Position numbers and translations under genes: made by a program | The notes under the pieces: model-generated | Told to the model about the DNA's origin: nothing | The model's database searches: none | What the model saw: only the letters and a program-made list of their open reading frames with translations | Part shown: positions 34,501 through 43,450 of the stretch, one piece after another | Layout of the letters: each line of letters begins with the position of its first letter | Numbering within the stretch: the first letter of the stretch is position 1 | DNA from: Lachnospiraceae bacterium NE2001 | GTDB lineage: Bacteria; Bacillota; Clostridia; Lachnospirales; Lachnospiraceae | Length of the DNA: 64,000 nucleotides | Direction of reading: 5' to 3' | Assembly (NCBI GenBank): GCA_900110635.1 | Contig: FOEK01000001.1 | Location: forward strand, 1 to 64,000

Positions 34501-34946
34501 TAAAATGTATACCAATCCCTTAATACACTAAACACTGGTTCTGTACTATGTTTAGATATGTATTTATCATAAAAATCAGATAATAATACCTCTTCTTCCT
34601 CATTTTCGATCAGTCTTCTTGAAAGCCCCAGTCCCACATCAAAGGAACGCATATTAACCAGCTTATTACAAAAGCTATGAATCGTAGAAATATTCATATC
34701 ATCTATTCGAATATCAGCCAGCCCATCATTTCTTACTCTTTGAGTAATTCTCTCTATCAGCTCAGCGGCGGCAGCTTCTGTAAATGTTATAACAACTATC
34801 TCTGATGGTTTCTTGCCAGCTTTTAATAATTCCATAACTCTATCAACAACAAGAGAAGTCTTTCCTGCACCCGCTCCAGCTGATATGAAAAAACTATTAT
34901 CTATTTCAGTTCTTATTCTGTTACGACTTGATTCATCTGCACCCAT
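31578..34946 (-). CDS. addA: AddA-like UvrD-family helicase-nuclease subunit
   Basis: A 1122-residue SF1A helicase with a C-terminal nuclease. Helicase motifs: FISAGAGAGKTSL (Walker A, residues about 19-31), ITFTEAAAAELIERI, FFVDEYQDTDDIQ (motif II), GDLKQAIYRFRGAD (III), LMNMHKAKGLQSPIV (V) and YVAATRAQE (VI). Near the C-terminus GISDLVL with NIIDYKSDT is the RecB-type PD-(D/E)XK site. With its neighbour, it should form the AddAB (RexAB) complex that resects double-strand breaks and degrades linear foreign DNA. It starts 11 bases after the AddB-like gene ends. Somewhat diverged from B. subtilis AddA, hence the hedge. Confidence 0.85.
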   Translation of the reverse strand: MGADESSRNRIRTEIDNSFFISAGAGAGKTSLVVDRVMELLKAGKKPSEIVVITFTEAAAAELIERITQRVRNDGLADIRIDDMNISTIHSFCNKLVNMRSFDVGLGLSRRLIENEEEEVLLSDFYDKYISKHSTEPVFSVLRDWYTFYYNKNLKNAFMGLANREEAEFVYDKNLLKKSYDDFKDEAFNILTSVKNVLEASKTKLKITDSDFNGNVLNEITDIVDNNNKDEAIKKIKDIKNPFKPLRMGGKGVTADVKKRNGPENDIIANQVESILGDYHERFEATKAVYGFRAVEKIVEDYQKERDDKVITNDSLLYTAARLTRVEEAARFFQTKFKYFFVDEYQDTDDIQTEIIKNLVRDYDKEKELGKPLVIKKGSLVIVGDLKQAIYRFRGADSTIFNKTRDEIKAADIDSSVKIEELSTNFRSNKLIIDWVNEVFEPRFKALGEEYEQMSVSDEREAENSDELSGVFKAPGNDPNGVCSLIKNLISCQNEIIVKENDKYIKRRIKYSDIMILTSVKSRLPNYAAKLREADIPVEITGNSDKPKTGKTYKGTFEIFEKIKRPLGCFAAYVDFLSSPYDNRKKALLVQMLSEKDYITLGDEERDSIVEKIYSVRRYIKEMDPLGVVGYFQKHIELIMPKSDKLDKHLYSEIQKIFDSLYESIVVQNIQSIDGVSRLAIEYIDKNKERLASLIEEGNVVRLMNMHKAKGLQSPIVIIADRNNKEVKPDSTEYKDGRKFYPIITIRNELHNNLDYHRTFALDSSIVDLARKAEKLDDLRISYVAATRAQEILVYMEPSKSNPHILMDGITDGMTDITTKLVGLPQDDDEKATDSSEGETPPVKVYPNSDDYTLYGGGTSLGTKTYVTMNPSGMEHKDGRRTSKKEDRPKGNIFGNVMHRCFQLIVNRLDELKADPSMEDKVIKESIIQAILESRKDMGTTFETDSKKYADFLNEKMKRFVNGSVFKDKICTAEKVYTEYEFSFTFEGEEAKKFIQKLNLENLKKNQAVLKYDYDEGKLWVNGISDLVLVNKDGTINIIDYKSDTIIYANYESVMTTEDGDATAKKEINVEDLEEMSYKDFKAFLLKRYTGQLELYKAAIGRLMKVDEGKISYELYSMYEES

Positions 34947-34957
34947 ACCTTATCTCC

Positions 34958-37942
34958 TTATCTCTTTGCTGTTCGACATATGTTTATATAGTCACAGTAC
35001 TTACAACGATCATCGTTCTTAGTATCGATCTCATTGATAGTAGCAAAACCATCATCATCATAATCCTGAGAGAAATACACATTTATCTTTTCAATCATGT
35101 GATCATATAAGGAATCATCTAAACCACATACAAGAACCTGATCATCTTCCTTCTCTTCAAATGGAAAATGATATTCTGCCAATTCACAGTTACCATCAGG
35201 AACCTTGGTTTCATTATCCTTACCACTACTCTTTATTGTTCCATTGTTAGTAGCCAGATGCTTAAGTACTCTCATATAGAGATCGTGCTGGATCAGCTTC
35301 TGTTTTTCAAGTTTTTCTGCCTGGGTCTTTTTACGACCGGATTTATAATCTACGATTCTATAGTAGCGTTGTCCATCCTCTTCTCGATAATCTACACGAT
35401 CCATTATACCTGTTAGGTATACTCTTAACTCATCAAAATCATCGAAACTCTCTTCCACATCAGATTCTAACAAACCATAAAATCTAAACCTTCCTTCTGT
35501 ACAAAAGACCTTCCATCCATTATTCTTAAAATCCTCATGGGTCTTCTTAAGATACAGCTCAATACCCTTATTATATGTTTCCCTGCAGTCCTTAACCACG
35601 TCAAGATTCCAATACGGATACTGTTTTATATACTTTTCATAGAGTTCTTCTTCAACTTTTTTGTAGATACTCTCGTCATAATCAGGTTTTATGCTACCAT
35701 CATCATCTATTATTATTTCTTCAAAATATCTCTGAAGTATCTCATGAATATAGGTTCCTTTAAGGCTAACTGACATCCATTCCTTTGAATCAACATCTAT
35801 CTCACTTTCCCCTGGCAGATATAAATCATTCTGATACTTAAAAGCTCTAGAACAATTGATAATATTTTGAATCTTGGATGCACTCAGATAACGTTCAATG
35901 ATTACCTCGTCCTCTTCGTCGTATTCATCTTCTTCGTCTTCTTCGTCGTACCCGTCTTCTTCGTCTTCTTCTCTTGAATCTATTCCATCGCTATCTTCAT
36001 CATCATCCGTTACGATTTCTTCAGACTCCTCAGCAGCCTTTGCTTGTTTAGCAGCCTCTTTAATAGCCTCAACTTCTGCAACATAATCAATATCCTGAAA
36101 CTTCATATCTTCTGTTCCAAGTTCATCAAAACCGATTACCTCTTCAATATCACTACTATTTCCAGAAGCAGCAGGCTTATTTTTATAGGTATCAAGATAA
36201 TCCAGGTATATGTCTGCCGGGCTGTTCTCAAGTATTCTCTGTGTATCAAAATAACTATAAGAAAGATAAACCTTTCCATTCATCTCCTGAATGGTTTTCT
36301 TGACATTTTCCTCCTTCTTCTCATTAACATCTTTCGATATAATAAGAGGCTTTATAAATAGCAGCTCCATTTCTTCATCAGTCATTACAGGTGATTCACT
36401 GGATTTAGAATAAAAATCACTATATGAAAGACCAACAAAGAAGCTCTTTGTTCTGTCAGAAATGCTTACCTTGCCCATCTTTTCAACAGTAACCGAACCT
36501 GCATCCTCTGCATCATGGAACATTATTCCATCAGCAAAATCGCTAAGCACCGATAGTGCCTTCTCCATCTCAATTTCACCAAGCTGGTCACTGATTATAG
36601 CCATCTGTGGAAGTCTATCCTTTAATGCTGCAAGACCTTTTCCACGTTCAAGATTGTGTCTATTGGTATAGTTCTTAAGGAAATCTACTATTGAAGTATA
36701 TAATTCCTGAAGGGTTGTGCTTTCTTCAGAAAAAATACCTACAAGAGTCTCCATCATTTCATAGTACTGCTTCTTGTTATTATTTTTCTCTAATTTATCC
36801 TTCTTATCTTCATCAGACAGACCTTCATACCAGTCTGTTCCAGCCTCTATCCTTATTCTGTCTTCTTCAAGCTCCTTTTTTTTCATTTCAGCTTTAGCAA
36901 GATATGGATGTCTTCCCCAGCCTATCTCGCAGTCGTCCTGAAGATTAATTCCAAAGCATATATTAGACATTAGGTAACTTCGACAGATTGTTCTATAGTC
37001 TGCATACATGAAGTCATTAGATGCAAATGTAATGATGTTCTTAAACAGGGTAATATATCCGTCAGAAGGAGTTCTTCCAGTAACAAAGGAATATGGTATT
37101 CCCTCTCTGCCAAGGACAGACTTAATATAGCCCTCGTACTTGTCCGAGGAATAGAATATATTTACATCGCCAAAAGGAATCTTTTCCTTAATTATCTTGT
37201 TAACAATGTAGCGGATCTCATTTTCAACACCATAAGCCTTGTAAAATGAGATCGTTGGCTCTTCTGTTTTATAAAGGTCCTTTTTCTCTATCTTTTTTAC
37301 GCCCAATAATTCTTCTAATCTATCTACACAATAAGACTGCTCATTTAGATGATATGCAAGCAACTCCCCATCAGCAGTTTTGCTTTTTATAAAATCATTT
37401 CTTAAAGCCTCATCAGATTCCAAAAGACTTACAGCCTCAGTAATAAAGCAGGCATCATCAAAGAGTTCATCATCCTTTTCACCTGCCCTGTCTCCAAGCT
37501 TTGAATGAAAACTGAGATCAATTGTGTTCAAGCTTTTTATTCTTGAATCAAACTCCTTATCACACTCTTTCTTACCAGAAAGATGCTGTTCCTTTATAAC
37601 TCGGTACAGTTCTTTACAGGTTTCAATGTCCTCTAGAATTCTGTTAGGTTCAGGATCAGTTTCCGCTTTCTTTTCACCTGGTCCATAGAATTCAGCCCTC
37701 CCCTGATCTCTCTCCTCCAGAGCAGCCTTTTGCAATATGAAAACTGCTGTTTCATTAGATATTTCCACGATATTCGGAATGCTATCAAGGGAACTGGCCT
37801 TCCTCGCAAAGCTATAGTAGATTACCTCCTTTGCGATCTCTAATGGCGTTGTTCCAGTAAGCCCCTTTACATCCTCTGTCTTGTTAATGAGTCTCTTGAC
37901 TCTGCCCCACATTAGGTTGTTGTCCAGTATTATGTATGACAT
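34958..37942 (-). CDS. addB: AddB-like nuclease subunit with Fe-S cysteines
   Basis: A 994-residue protein. The C-terminal third has a PD-(D/E)XK nuclease: ASKIQNIINCSRAFKYQ, GIMDRVDYREE and RIVDYKSGRKK, and closes with CKYCDYINIC; together with the Cys in NCSRA this gives the four-cysteine iron-sulfur staple of AddB. The N-terminal 600 residues correspond to the inactive helicase-like part; I see no convincing Walker A. Between them lies an unusual acidic linker of about 45 residues, mostly Asp and Glu (plus-strand 35895-36025). Located between PcrA and AddA in one operon for recombinational repair. Confidence 0.82.
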   Translation of the reverse strand: MSYIILDNNLMWGRVKRLINKTEDVKGLTGTTPLEIAKEVIYYSFARKASSLDSIPNIVEISNETAVFILQKAALEERDQGRAEFYGPGEKKAETDPEPNRILEDIETCKELYRVIKEQHLSGKKECDKEFDSRIKSLNTIDLSFHSKLGDRAGEKDDELFDDACFITEAVSLLESDEALRNDFIKSKTADGELLAYHLNEQSYCVDRLEELLGVKKIEKKDLYKTEEPTISFYKAYGVENEIRYIVNKIIKEKIPFGDVNIFYSSDKYEGYIKSVLGREGIPYSFVTGRTPSDGYITLFKNIITFASNDFMYADYRTICRSYLMSNICFGINLQDDCEIGWGRHPYLAKAEMKKKELEEDRIRIEAGTDWYEGLSDEDKKDKLEKNNNKKQYYEMMETLVGIFSEESTTLQELYTSIVDFLKNYTNRHNLERGKGLAALKDRLPQMAIISDQLGEIEMEKALSVLSDFADGIMFHDAEDAGSVTVEKMGKVSISDRTKSFFVGLSYSDFYSKSSESPVMTDEEMELLFIKPLIISKDVNEKKEENVKKTIQEMNGKVYLSYSYFDTQRILENSPADIYLDYLDTYKNKPAASGNSSDIEEVIGFDELGTEDMKFQDIDYVAEVEAIKEAAKQAKAAEESEEIVTDDDEDSDGIDSREEDEEDGYDEEDEEDEYDEEDEVIIERYLSASKIQNIINCSRAFKYQNDLYLPGESEIDVDSKEWMSVSLKGTYIHEILQRYFEEIIIDDDGSIKPDYDESIYKKVEEELYEKYIKQYPYWNLDVVKDCRETYNKGIELYLKKTHEDFKNNGWKVFCTEGRFRFYGLLESDVEESFDDFDELRVYLTGIMDRVDYREEDGQRYYRIVDYKSGRKKTQAEKLEKQKLIQHDLYMRVLKHLATNNGTIKSSGKDNETKVPDGNCELAEYHFPFEEKEDDQVLVCGLDDSLYDHMIEKINVYFSQDYDDDGFATINEIDTKNDDRCKYCDYINICRTAKR

Positions 37943-37959
37943 ACCCCTTCTCCTTTTCT

Positions 37960-40137
37960 TTATGTATCAATCTTTTTTAGGTTGACCTTAAATGATATAT
38001 AACGCTCTGTCATTTGCTTGTCAAACTTGATCATATATGCCTGCATATCCATATCCAGCGCAGTGATGGTTCCCGCTCCGAAGATCATATGCTCGACTCT
38101 TGTTCCTGCTTCGAACAGCTCTGACTTATCCTCTGTCCTGAGGTGCTTTGATTCCAGTCGGATGTAGTCCTTTGCCTCTCGAACCAGCGATTCATCTGGT
38201 TCATTTACATAGTCAATATCCTGACGGTCTACCTCCAGGATAAAGCGCGATGGGAATCTTGGTGAGCTGTCCAGGTTGCGTCCCTGGGCCTCTGTAAGAT
38301 AGAGTCGGTCCTCAGCTCTGGTGATAGCTACAAATGCCAGTCGCCGCTCCTCTTCCATGGATTCCTCGGTTCTCGTCTTCTTGGACGGGAAAACGCCTTC
38401 ATTTAACCCACATATAAAGACGTATGGGAATTCCAGTCCCTTGGCCGCGTGAATGGTCATAAGCTTCACCCGGTTCTTTGTATCCTCGAGGTCTGCATTT
38501 GTATAGAGGGCAATATGCTTCAGGTAACTCTCAAGATTGGTTTCCTCTCCACAGGTTACCTCGTAGTCGTACACCGACTGCTTCAGCTCCGCCAGATTAT
38601 CCAGCCGTTCCTGACTTCCCTCGGTACGAAGCAGTTCCTCGTAACCGCTCTTCTCGATCACCTCACGAAGCAGCTCGGAGATTGGCTTATCCTCCATATT
38701 CTCCTTCAACTCATCTATCAAAGCTATGAAATCTCTCGCTTTGGTGCCACTGAAGATATCGTCATCTATATGCTCCCTGAGAGCCCTCATCAACGTTATC
38801 TGCTCGGCTTCTGCAATCTTCTCCAGATGCTTCATCCGGCGCTCGCCGATGTTACGCTTTGGTACATTTACCACATATCTAAAGGCTAGGTCGTCACCGC
38901 TGACAAGCATCCTGAGATAGGACATGGCCACCTTGATCTCAACACGGTCGTAGAACTGAACACCGCTGTAGATGGTGTATGGAATCTTGTTTGCGAGAAA
39001 CGCCTGTTCTATTGGTCTCGTGAGGAAATGTGACCGATAGAGAACTGTGATATCACGGTATTCGACTTCCGACTTGTTCACCAGGCGGGTTATCTCCGAC
39101 GCGATAAAGTCCGCCTCGTCATCCGAGTTCTCAGCAAAGAAGGCCGACGAACGTGCACCGTGTCCCCTCATTGGAAGCAGATCCTTCTTGGTGCGGTGCT
39201 TGTTCTTATCGATCAGGTCATTTGCTACATTTAACACCTCAGGTGTTGAACGATAGTTTTCGTTCATCATTATGGTCTTGGTCTTTGGGAACTTCTCGTT
39301 AAAGTTGAGAAGGAAACCGATATCTGCACCGCGCCAGGTGTAGATAGTCTGGTCAGGATCCCCCACCACAAAGAGGTTCCTGTGATAGTCTGCCAGCCTG
39401 CTCATCAGCTCGTACTGAGGCGCGTCAATATCCTGGAACTCGTCCACCATTATATACATCAGACGCTTCTGCCATTTGAGACGGGACTCCTCGCTGACGC
39501 GGAAGACATACAGCGTGAAGATCAGCAGGTCGTTATAGTCGAGACCGAAGCATTTCTTCTGCTGGTAGAGATATCCGTAGAAGATAATGTCGTCCAGATC
39601 TGTCTTGCTGAGATACTTGTCCTTCAGCTCCTCCACGGACATATTGAAGATATCCTCGTAGTAATCCTGCACCTCCTTCAGCTTCTTCATCTCGATCATA
39701 TCCCGGGCGCGGCTGTAGGTCATATCCCGAAGTGTAAGGCCCCGCTCCTCATATATGATCGCAAGCATGGAATTAATATCAGAATTATCCAGAACGAGAA
39801 ATGACTTGGGGTACTGGAACACATAGCTCTCTTCCTGCAGAACGTTGGCGCAGAAGCCGTGGAAGGTGTTGATATAGCCCGTGTCCTTGTCACCTGTGAG
39901 ACGATGGATCCGGGCTCGCATCTCATTTGCCGCCTTATTGGTAAATGTGACACAGAGGATGTTCCCCGCAGGAATACCCACCTCGTTCACTAAGTACGCA
40001 AAACGATGGGTGAGGGCTCTGGTCTTGCCGCTGCCCGCTCCCGCAATTACCCTGATATAACCCTCTGTGGTGGTCACTGCCTCACGCTGGGAGTCATTCA
40101 GGTTCTCCAATATATTATCTTCAAAATCAAAACTCAT
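37960..40137 (-). CDS. pcrA: PcrA/UvrD ATP-dependent DNA helicase
   Basis: A 725-residue SF1A helicase: NDSQREAVTTTEG (Q motif), VIAGAGSGKTRALTHR (Walker A), CVTFTNKAANEMRARI, VDEFQDIDAPQYEL, VVGDPDQTIYTWRGAD, LMTIHAAKGLEFPYVFICG and FVAITRAEDRLYL. The C-terminus FEAGTRVEHMIFGAGTI is the small beta domain of PcrA that contacts RNA polymerase. It unwinds 3'-5' in repair and clears replication conflicts. First gene of the pcrA-addB-addA operon: 17 bases separate it from addB. AAGGAAAT precedes the start. Confidence 0.93.
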   Translation of the reverse strand: MSFDFEDNILENLNDSQREAVTTTEGYIRVIAGAGSGKTRALTHRFAYLVNEVGIPAGNILCVTFTNKAANEMRARIHRLTGDKDTGYINTFHGFCANVLQEESYVFQYPKSFLVLDNSDINSMLAIIYEERGLTLRDMTYSRARDMIEMKKLKEVQDYYEDIFNMSVEELKDKYLSKTDLDDIIFYGYLYQQKKCFGLDYNDLLIFTLYVFRVSEESRLKWQKRLMYIMVDEFQDIDAPQYELMSRLADYHRNLFVVGDPDQTIYTWRGADIGFLLNFNEKFPKTKTIMMNENYRSTPEVLNVANDLIDKNKHRTKKDLLPMRGHGARSSAFFAENSDDEADFIASEITRLVNKSEVEYRDITVLYRSHFLTRPIEQAFLANKIPYTIYSGVQFYDRVEIKVAMSYLRMLVSGDDLAFRYVVNVPKRNIGERRMKHLEKIAEAEQITLMRALREHIDDDIFSGTKARDFIALIDELKENMEDKPISELLREVIEKSGYEELLRTEGSQERLDNLAELKQSVYDYEVTCGEETNLESYLKHIALYTNADLEDTKNRVKLMTIHAAKGLEFPYVFICGLNEGVFPSKKTRTEESMEEERRLAFVAITRAEDRLYLTEAQGRNLDSSPRFPSRFILEVDRQDIDYVNEPDESLVREAKDYIRLESKHLRTEDKSELFEAGTRVEHMIFGAGTITALDMDMQAYMIKFDKQMTERYISFKVNLKKIDT

Positions 40138-40218
40138 ATATATTTCCTTATATTTTTAATCAACCGCTCAGGTTTTATTATTCCACTAATTTTTGATATT
40201 TCAAGCTAGACTCTGCTT

Positions 40219-41004
40219 TTAGTAAAAACAAAGCAGTGACAACAGAACCATATAGCAGATGGTTTTCGGGATCATCAGCATTCCCAGCTTTGGCTTTTCT
40301 TTGCCGAATATCGCAACGGGCAGATAGAAGGCAAAGCTCAGAAATACAGTTATTATTATAGTCATATAGAAACCAAAGGGGTAGTTGTGTGCGTGTGCGA
40401 TTATGGCCATAAAACCAACGATTGTAAGAATGCCAATAAGGGCAAATGGGATATTTCGGGCGATGGCCCATGGGCGGTTCGGCTCCTTTTTATACCAGCC
40501 ATTCCAGGGGAGCAGCAGGATGACGAGGCGTATGATCGTCAACACCAGAATTGACTGCTCTATGCCGAGGTTATACATGCTCTCGTCGTACTCGAGAGTA
40601 TCGCCCATTCCAATAAGAATGTTATAGAAAACGGTCATTGTGATAGATGAGATAAGATTGCCCAGTCCCAGAAAGAAGTCCTGCTTCGCCATACTGCCCC
40701 GGAAGTTCACAATGATCCTTGGGATCAGGTGAAATGCATCTCCTCCCACCAGCAGTGCTGCCAGCATAAAACCAAAACCGTACCGATAGGTATCCATATA
40801 TTCTGGACTGACGTATAGGTCGCCAGCCGCCTGGACTCCTGCATCATAGCGGCCTTTCATTATGAATACTAGTACCGTTGTGTATATGAGATAGACAACG
40901 CAAAAGAAGCCCTCACCCAGCCTTGCGCCAAGGGGCTTCTCTGGTGATATATCATTTCTATCAGCTGATATATCTTTTTTATCTTCTAATATTTCTGAAT
41001 CCAC
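40219..41004 (-). CDS. Multi-pass membrane protein, unknown function
   Basis: A 261-residue protein starting with GTG after GGGGGATAGG. After a polar N-terminus of about 28 residues there are roughly seven hydrophobic segments (FFCVVYLIYTTVLVFIM, YGFGFMLAALLVGGDAFHLI, FLGLGNLISSITMTVFYNIL, SILVLTIIRLVILLLPW, FALIGILTIVGFMAIIAHAH, FYMTIIITVFLSFAFYLPV, LMIPKTICYMVLLSLLCFY). Conserved-looking polar residues within helices (GGDAFH, HAHNYPFG) suggest an active or ligand site. I cannot name the family with confidence. It stands between pcrA and the YgjP-like gene. Confidence 0.7.
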   Translation of the reverse strand: MDSEILEDKKDISADRNDISPEKPLGARLGEGFFCVVYLIYTTVLVFIMKGRYDAGVQAAGDLYVSPEYMDTYRYGFGFMLAALLVGGDAFHLIPRIIVNFRGSMAKQDFFLGLGNLISSITMTVFYNILIGMGDTLEYDESMYNLGIEQSILVLTIIRLVILLLPWNGWYKKEPNRPWAIARNIPFALIGILTIVGFMAIIAHAHNYPFGFYMTIIITVFLSFAFYLPVAIFGKEKPKLGMLMIPKTICYMVLLSLLCFY

Positions 41005-41058
41005 GTAACCTATCCCCCATATATATTAAACCATATATTTTTAGTATCTTTTATCTAG

Positions 41059-41619
41059 TCAATCAGTGAAGCGGATCTTCTTGATGATCTCTTTGCCATG
41101 CTCCTTCAGCCACTTCTCGTGCTTCTTGTAGTCTGGGATCAGCTTCCCCACCTCTGCCCAGAACTTTGGAGAATGATTCATCTCTATCCGGTGACAAAGC
41201 TCGTGTACAACCACGTAGTCCATCACCTCAGGCGGCGCCATCATCAGCCCCACGTTGAAGTTAAGATTTCCCTTCGAACTGCAGCTGCCCCAGCGACTCT
41301 TTTGATTACGGATGGTTATTCTGCCGTAAGTGACACCAACAAGTGGAGCATAATATTTCACCCTCTCAGGGATTACCTTGCAGGCCTCATCCGCCAGAGC
41401 CCTGACCTCAGCTTCGGAGAGCGGTTCTATTTCATCCTCTTCCTGCTTAACCCTCTCCATCTTCTCGATGTTCCGAAGTATCCAATCCCTATTCTTGTCA
41501 ACAAACTCCTGAATCTCTTTATTTGTCAAGCGATACGGCGCCCTTACAACCACGTCTTCAGCGCTCTTCACCTGTATGGCAATCGTTTTTCTTTTGCTTC
41601 TAATTACACTTATTTCCAT
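41059..41619 (-). CDS. YgjP/SprT-like zinc metallopeptidase (DUF45)
   Basis: A 186-residue protein with the DUF45/YgjP signature: IAIQVKSAEDVVVRAPYRLT, ITIRNQKSRWGSCSSKGNL, MMAPPEVMDYVVVHELCHR (zinc motif HELCH) and MNHSPKFWAEVGKLIPDYK. These small cytosolic gluzincins are widespread, sometimes beside restriction systems, with unknown substrate. AGGTGATG precedes the start. Followed downstream by an unrelated membrane protein gene. Confidence 0.9.
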   Translation of the reverse strand: MEISVIRSKRKTIAIQVKSAEDVVVRAPYRLTNKEIQEFVDKNRDWILRNIEKMERVKQEEDEIEPLSEAEVRALADEACKVIPERVKYYAPLVGVTYGRITIRNQKSRWGSCSSKGNLNFNVGLMMAPPEVMDYVVVHELCHRIEMNHSPKFWAEVGKLIPDYKKHEKWLKEHGKEIIKKIRFTD

Positions 41620-41680
41620 CTATTCATCACCTAGAGATAACTTTACCATTTATTGCGAAGAATATCACCCTTTTTATTTG

Positions 41681-41744
41681 AATGTTGTCACGGGGACGTA
41701 ACAGTTGACAACACTGTCAGTAGTTACGTCCCCATGACAACATT
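41681..41744. repeat. Palindromic repeat, family A, long form
   Basis: 22-base arms (41681-41702 and 41723-41744, one mismatch) around a 20-base loop, beginning aatgttgtcacggggacgta. It fills the gap between clpP and the YgjP-like gene. Confidence 0.9.
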
Positions 41745-41747
41745 TGG

Positions 41748-42335
41748 CTAGGTGTGGTAGATGGCGTCGATGAGGCCGTAGCTAAGGGCCTCCTCCGGCT
41801 TCAGCCACTTGTCCAGCTCGGTATCCCTGGCCACCTCGTCCACGGACTTGCCTGTACGCTCGCTGAGAATCTTGTTCAGCTCATTTCTAAGGTCACGGAT
41901 GTGGTCCGCTGCCACGAGAATATCTGATGTCTTGCCATTTGCACCACCGGATGGCTGGTGGATCATCACCTCGCTGTGTGGCATCATCATACGGGTGTCG
42001 CCTCCAGCAAGGATAACCGCTGCCATACTAGCTGCCATACCCACGCAGAGTGTTCTAACTGGGGTGCTGAGACTCCTCATGGTGTCGTAAATTGCAAGCC
42101 CCGCGCTGACCGAGCCTCCCGGACTGTTGATGATAAGGGTGATGCCGCTCTCGTCCCCAGCCTCTCTCGCCTTGTAGTCCAGATCGAGAAGCTGAGCCAC
42201 AATGGACATAGCCATCTCATCCTCGATCTCGCCAACGAGATAAACATTTCCCTCCATATAGTTCCTTGAAAATGTGTCGACGGTGCCTCTCACACCGTCC
42301 TTTCCCTCAATAGTTGTAACTGGATTAATAAGCAT
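41748..42335 (-). CDS. clpP: ClpP-type serine protease subunit
   Basis: The ATG at 42335 (MLINPVTTIEGKDGV) sits seven bases after AGGAGGAA and is preferred over 42362; 195 residues. Catalytic triad of ClpP: Ser103 in GMAASMAAVIL, His126 in MIHQPSGG, and Asp in EVARDTELDKWLKPEEA. LINSPGGSVSAGLAIYDTM is the oxyanion/handle region. It should form the tetradecameric chamber that works with ClpX or ClpC, but no Clp ATPase is nearby and it is at an isolated position, so it may be an extra ClpP paralogue. The IGF-loop interaction surface cannot be judged. Confidence 0.92.
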   Translation of the reverse strand: MLINPVTTIEGKDGVRGTVDTFSRNYMEGNVYLVGEIEDEMAMSIVAQLLDLDYKAREAGDESGITLIINSPGGSVSAGLAIYDTMRSLSTPVRTLCVGMAASMAAVILAGGDTRMMMPHSEVMIHQPSGGANGKTSDILVAADHIRDLRNELNKILSERTGKSVDEVARDTELDKWLKPEEALSYGLIDAIYHT

Positions 42336-42401
42336 ACTCTTCCTCCTTTTAATATGTGACAAGCTCCACCTTACTGAGAACTTGTCTCATCTTCTTTTTC
42401 T

Positions 42402-42485
42402 GTCTTGGTTTGTATATTTTGCCTCGGGTTCTATATTCTGTCTCGGGTTCTACATACTGCCTCGCCTTCTATATTCTGTCTCGTT
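42402..42485. repeat. 19-bp tandem repeat array
   Basis: Units begin at 42421, 42440 and 42459 (gcctcgggttctatattct and variants), with degenerate units on both sides (42402 and 42478). The array enters the last codons of the gene ending at 42469 and lies upstream of clpP. Confidence 0.8.
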
Positions 42486-43344
42486 TTACAAAGCGCAGGT
42501 AGTTGTAAAGTGTCTCCTCTGAGAGACACACATTATAAAGCTCTTTCTTAATCTGGGTCAGATCATCCTGGGTCAGCTTGTCATTTGACATTACTGCGCG
42601 CAGAAGCTCCAGATAATCCTCGTCGGTCTTCGGCGGAACAACCAGGACATCGAAGCCGTACTTCATAACCAAATTCTTGATGATATATGCATCCATCGCA
42701 CCGTTTATAAGCTCCTCCTCAGTGATCTCACCCTTCGCAAACCTGTCATAATCATCTGACCCATAGAAGACAAATGTATTCGTGAAATAATTCTTCGCGA
42801 GAAGTGGCAGGTCAAAAGCCTCATAATACTCAAGGAAATGGCGCCCATTAAGTGCCTTGGAATTTTTCTCCTTAATTTCTATATTCGTGATCATCACGGA
42901 GTCAACCACAGTTTTAAGTGCATCCATCTGGTGATGCAATATATCAATCTTCTCACCCGCCCACAGGTTTCCAATACTCACACCCTGCTCGCGCCTCTCG
43001 CCCCTGCCATCATAGGTGTAGAAATCCTCGTTCTGATAGATCTGCCCCTCAACACCAATTGGGATCATCTCAGCAGCAAGGTGAAATGCATCATTTGAAC
43101 TTCCTCCAATGAGAATGGTCCGGATTCCGTCAGCGTGGAAGTAATCAGGAATCTCGCCCTTCTCTCTAACATCCGCAAAATAATCCCAGAGCTTCGCCGC
43201 CAGCTTTGACTCCTTGGTGATAAAGCTGTCCTCGTAAATGAGATTGTTGCAGGTTCTGATCTCAGCAGACTTTGTTGCTGTGCTGATCCTACTAATGTCC
43301 ATAATTGGTGCAAGTGTTGCAAGCTTCAAATGGCTGTTCTTCAT
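42469..43344 (-). CDS. Hypothetical protein divergent from the WYL regulator
   Basis: A 291-residue cytosolic protein of no family I recognise. It has GIRTILIGGSSNDAFHLAAE near residue 75, which looks like a nucleotide- or substrate-binding beta-loop-alpha, then GVEGQIYQNEDFYTYDGRG and a helical C-terminal half ending in the 19-bp tandem repeat. AGAGGAGG precedes the start. It is transcribed divergently from the WYL gene, across the palindromic operator at 43416-43429, and this operator recurs before the AAA+ gene at 47.1 kb, so the three genes are probably co-regulated. Confidence 0.65.
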   Translation of the reverse strand: MKNSHLKLATLAPIMDISRISTATKSAEIRTCNNLIYEDSFITKESKLAAKLWDYFADVREKGEIPDYFHADGIRTILIGGSSNDAFHLAAEMIPIGVEGQIYQNEDFYTYDGRGERREQGVSIGNLWAGEKIDILHHQMDALKTVVDSVMITNIEIKEKNSKALNGRHFLEYYEAFDLPLLAKNYFTNTFVFYGSDDYDRFAKGEITEEELINGAMDAYIIKNLVMKYGFDVLVVPPKTDEDYLELLRAVMSNDKLTQDDLTQIKKELYNVCLSEETLYNYLRFVKRDRI

Positions 43345-43415
43345 TTTACTTTCCTCCTCTTTGGCTAATTATTTGTTTTATGATTACACTCTAACATACC
43401 CCTTCCGACAAATTA

Positions 43416-43429
43416 GGGAATATATTCCC
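43416..43429. promoter_or_regulatory. Candidate WYL operator, site 1 (perfect 14-bp palindrome)
   Basis: gggaatatattccc is a perfect palindrome, followed by cccatccgg. The same arrangement (ggggaatatatccccctatcc) occurs at 47110-47130 before the AAA+ gene. Confidence 0.7.
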
Positions 43430-43450
43430 CCATCCGGATATTTTTATGAT

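Noticed and set aside
35898-36086. Ser-rich plus-strand frame
   Set aside because: Complement of the Asp/Glu tract of the AddB-like gene; low complexity explains the open frame.
42402-42485. CRISPR array
   Set aside because: The 19-base units follow each other without spacers and no cas genes are present.
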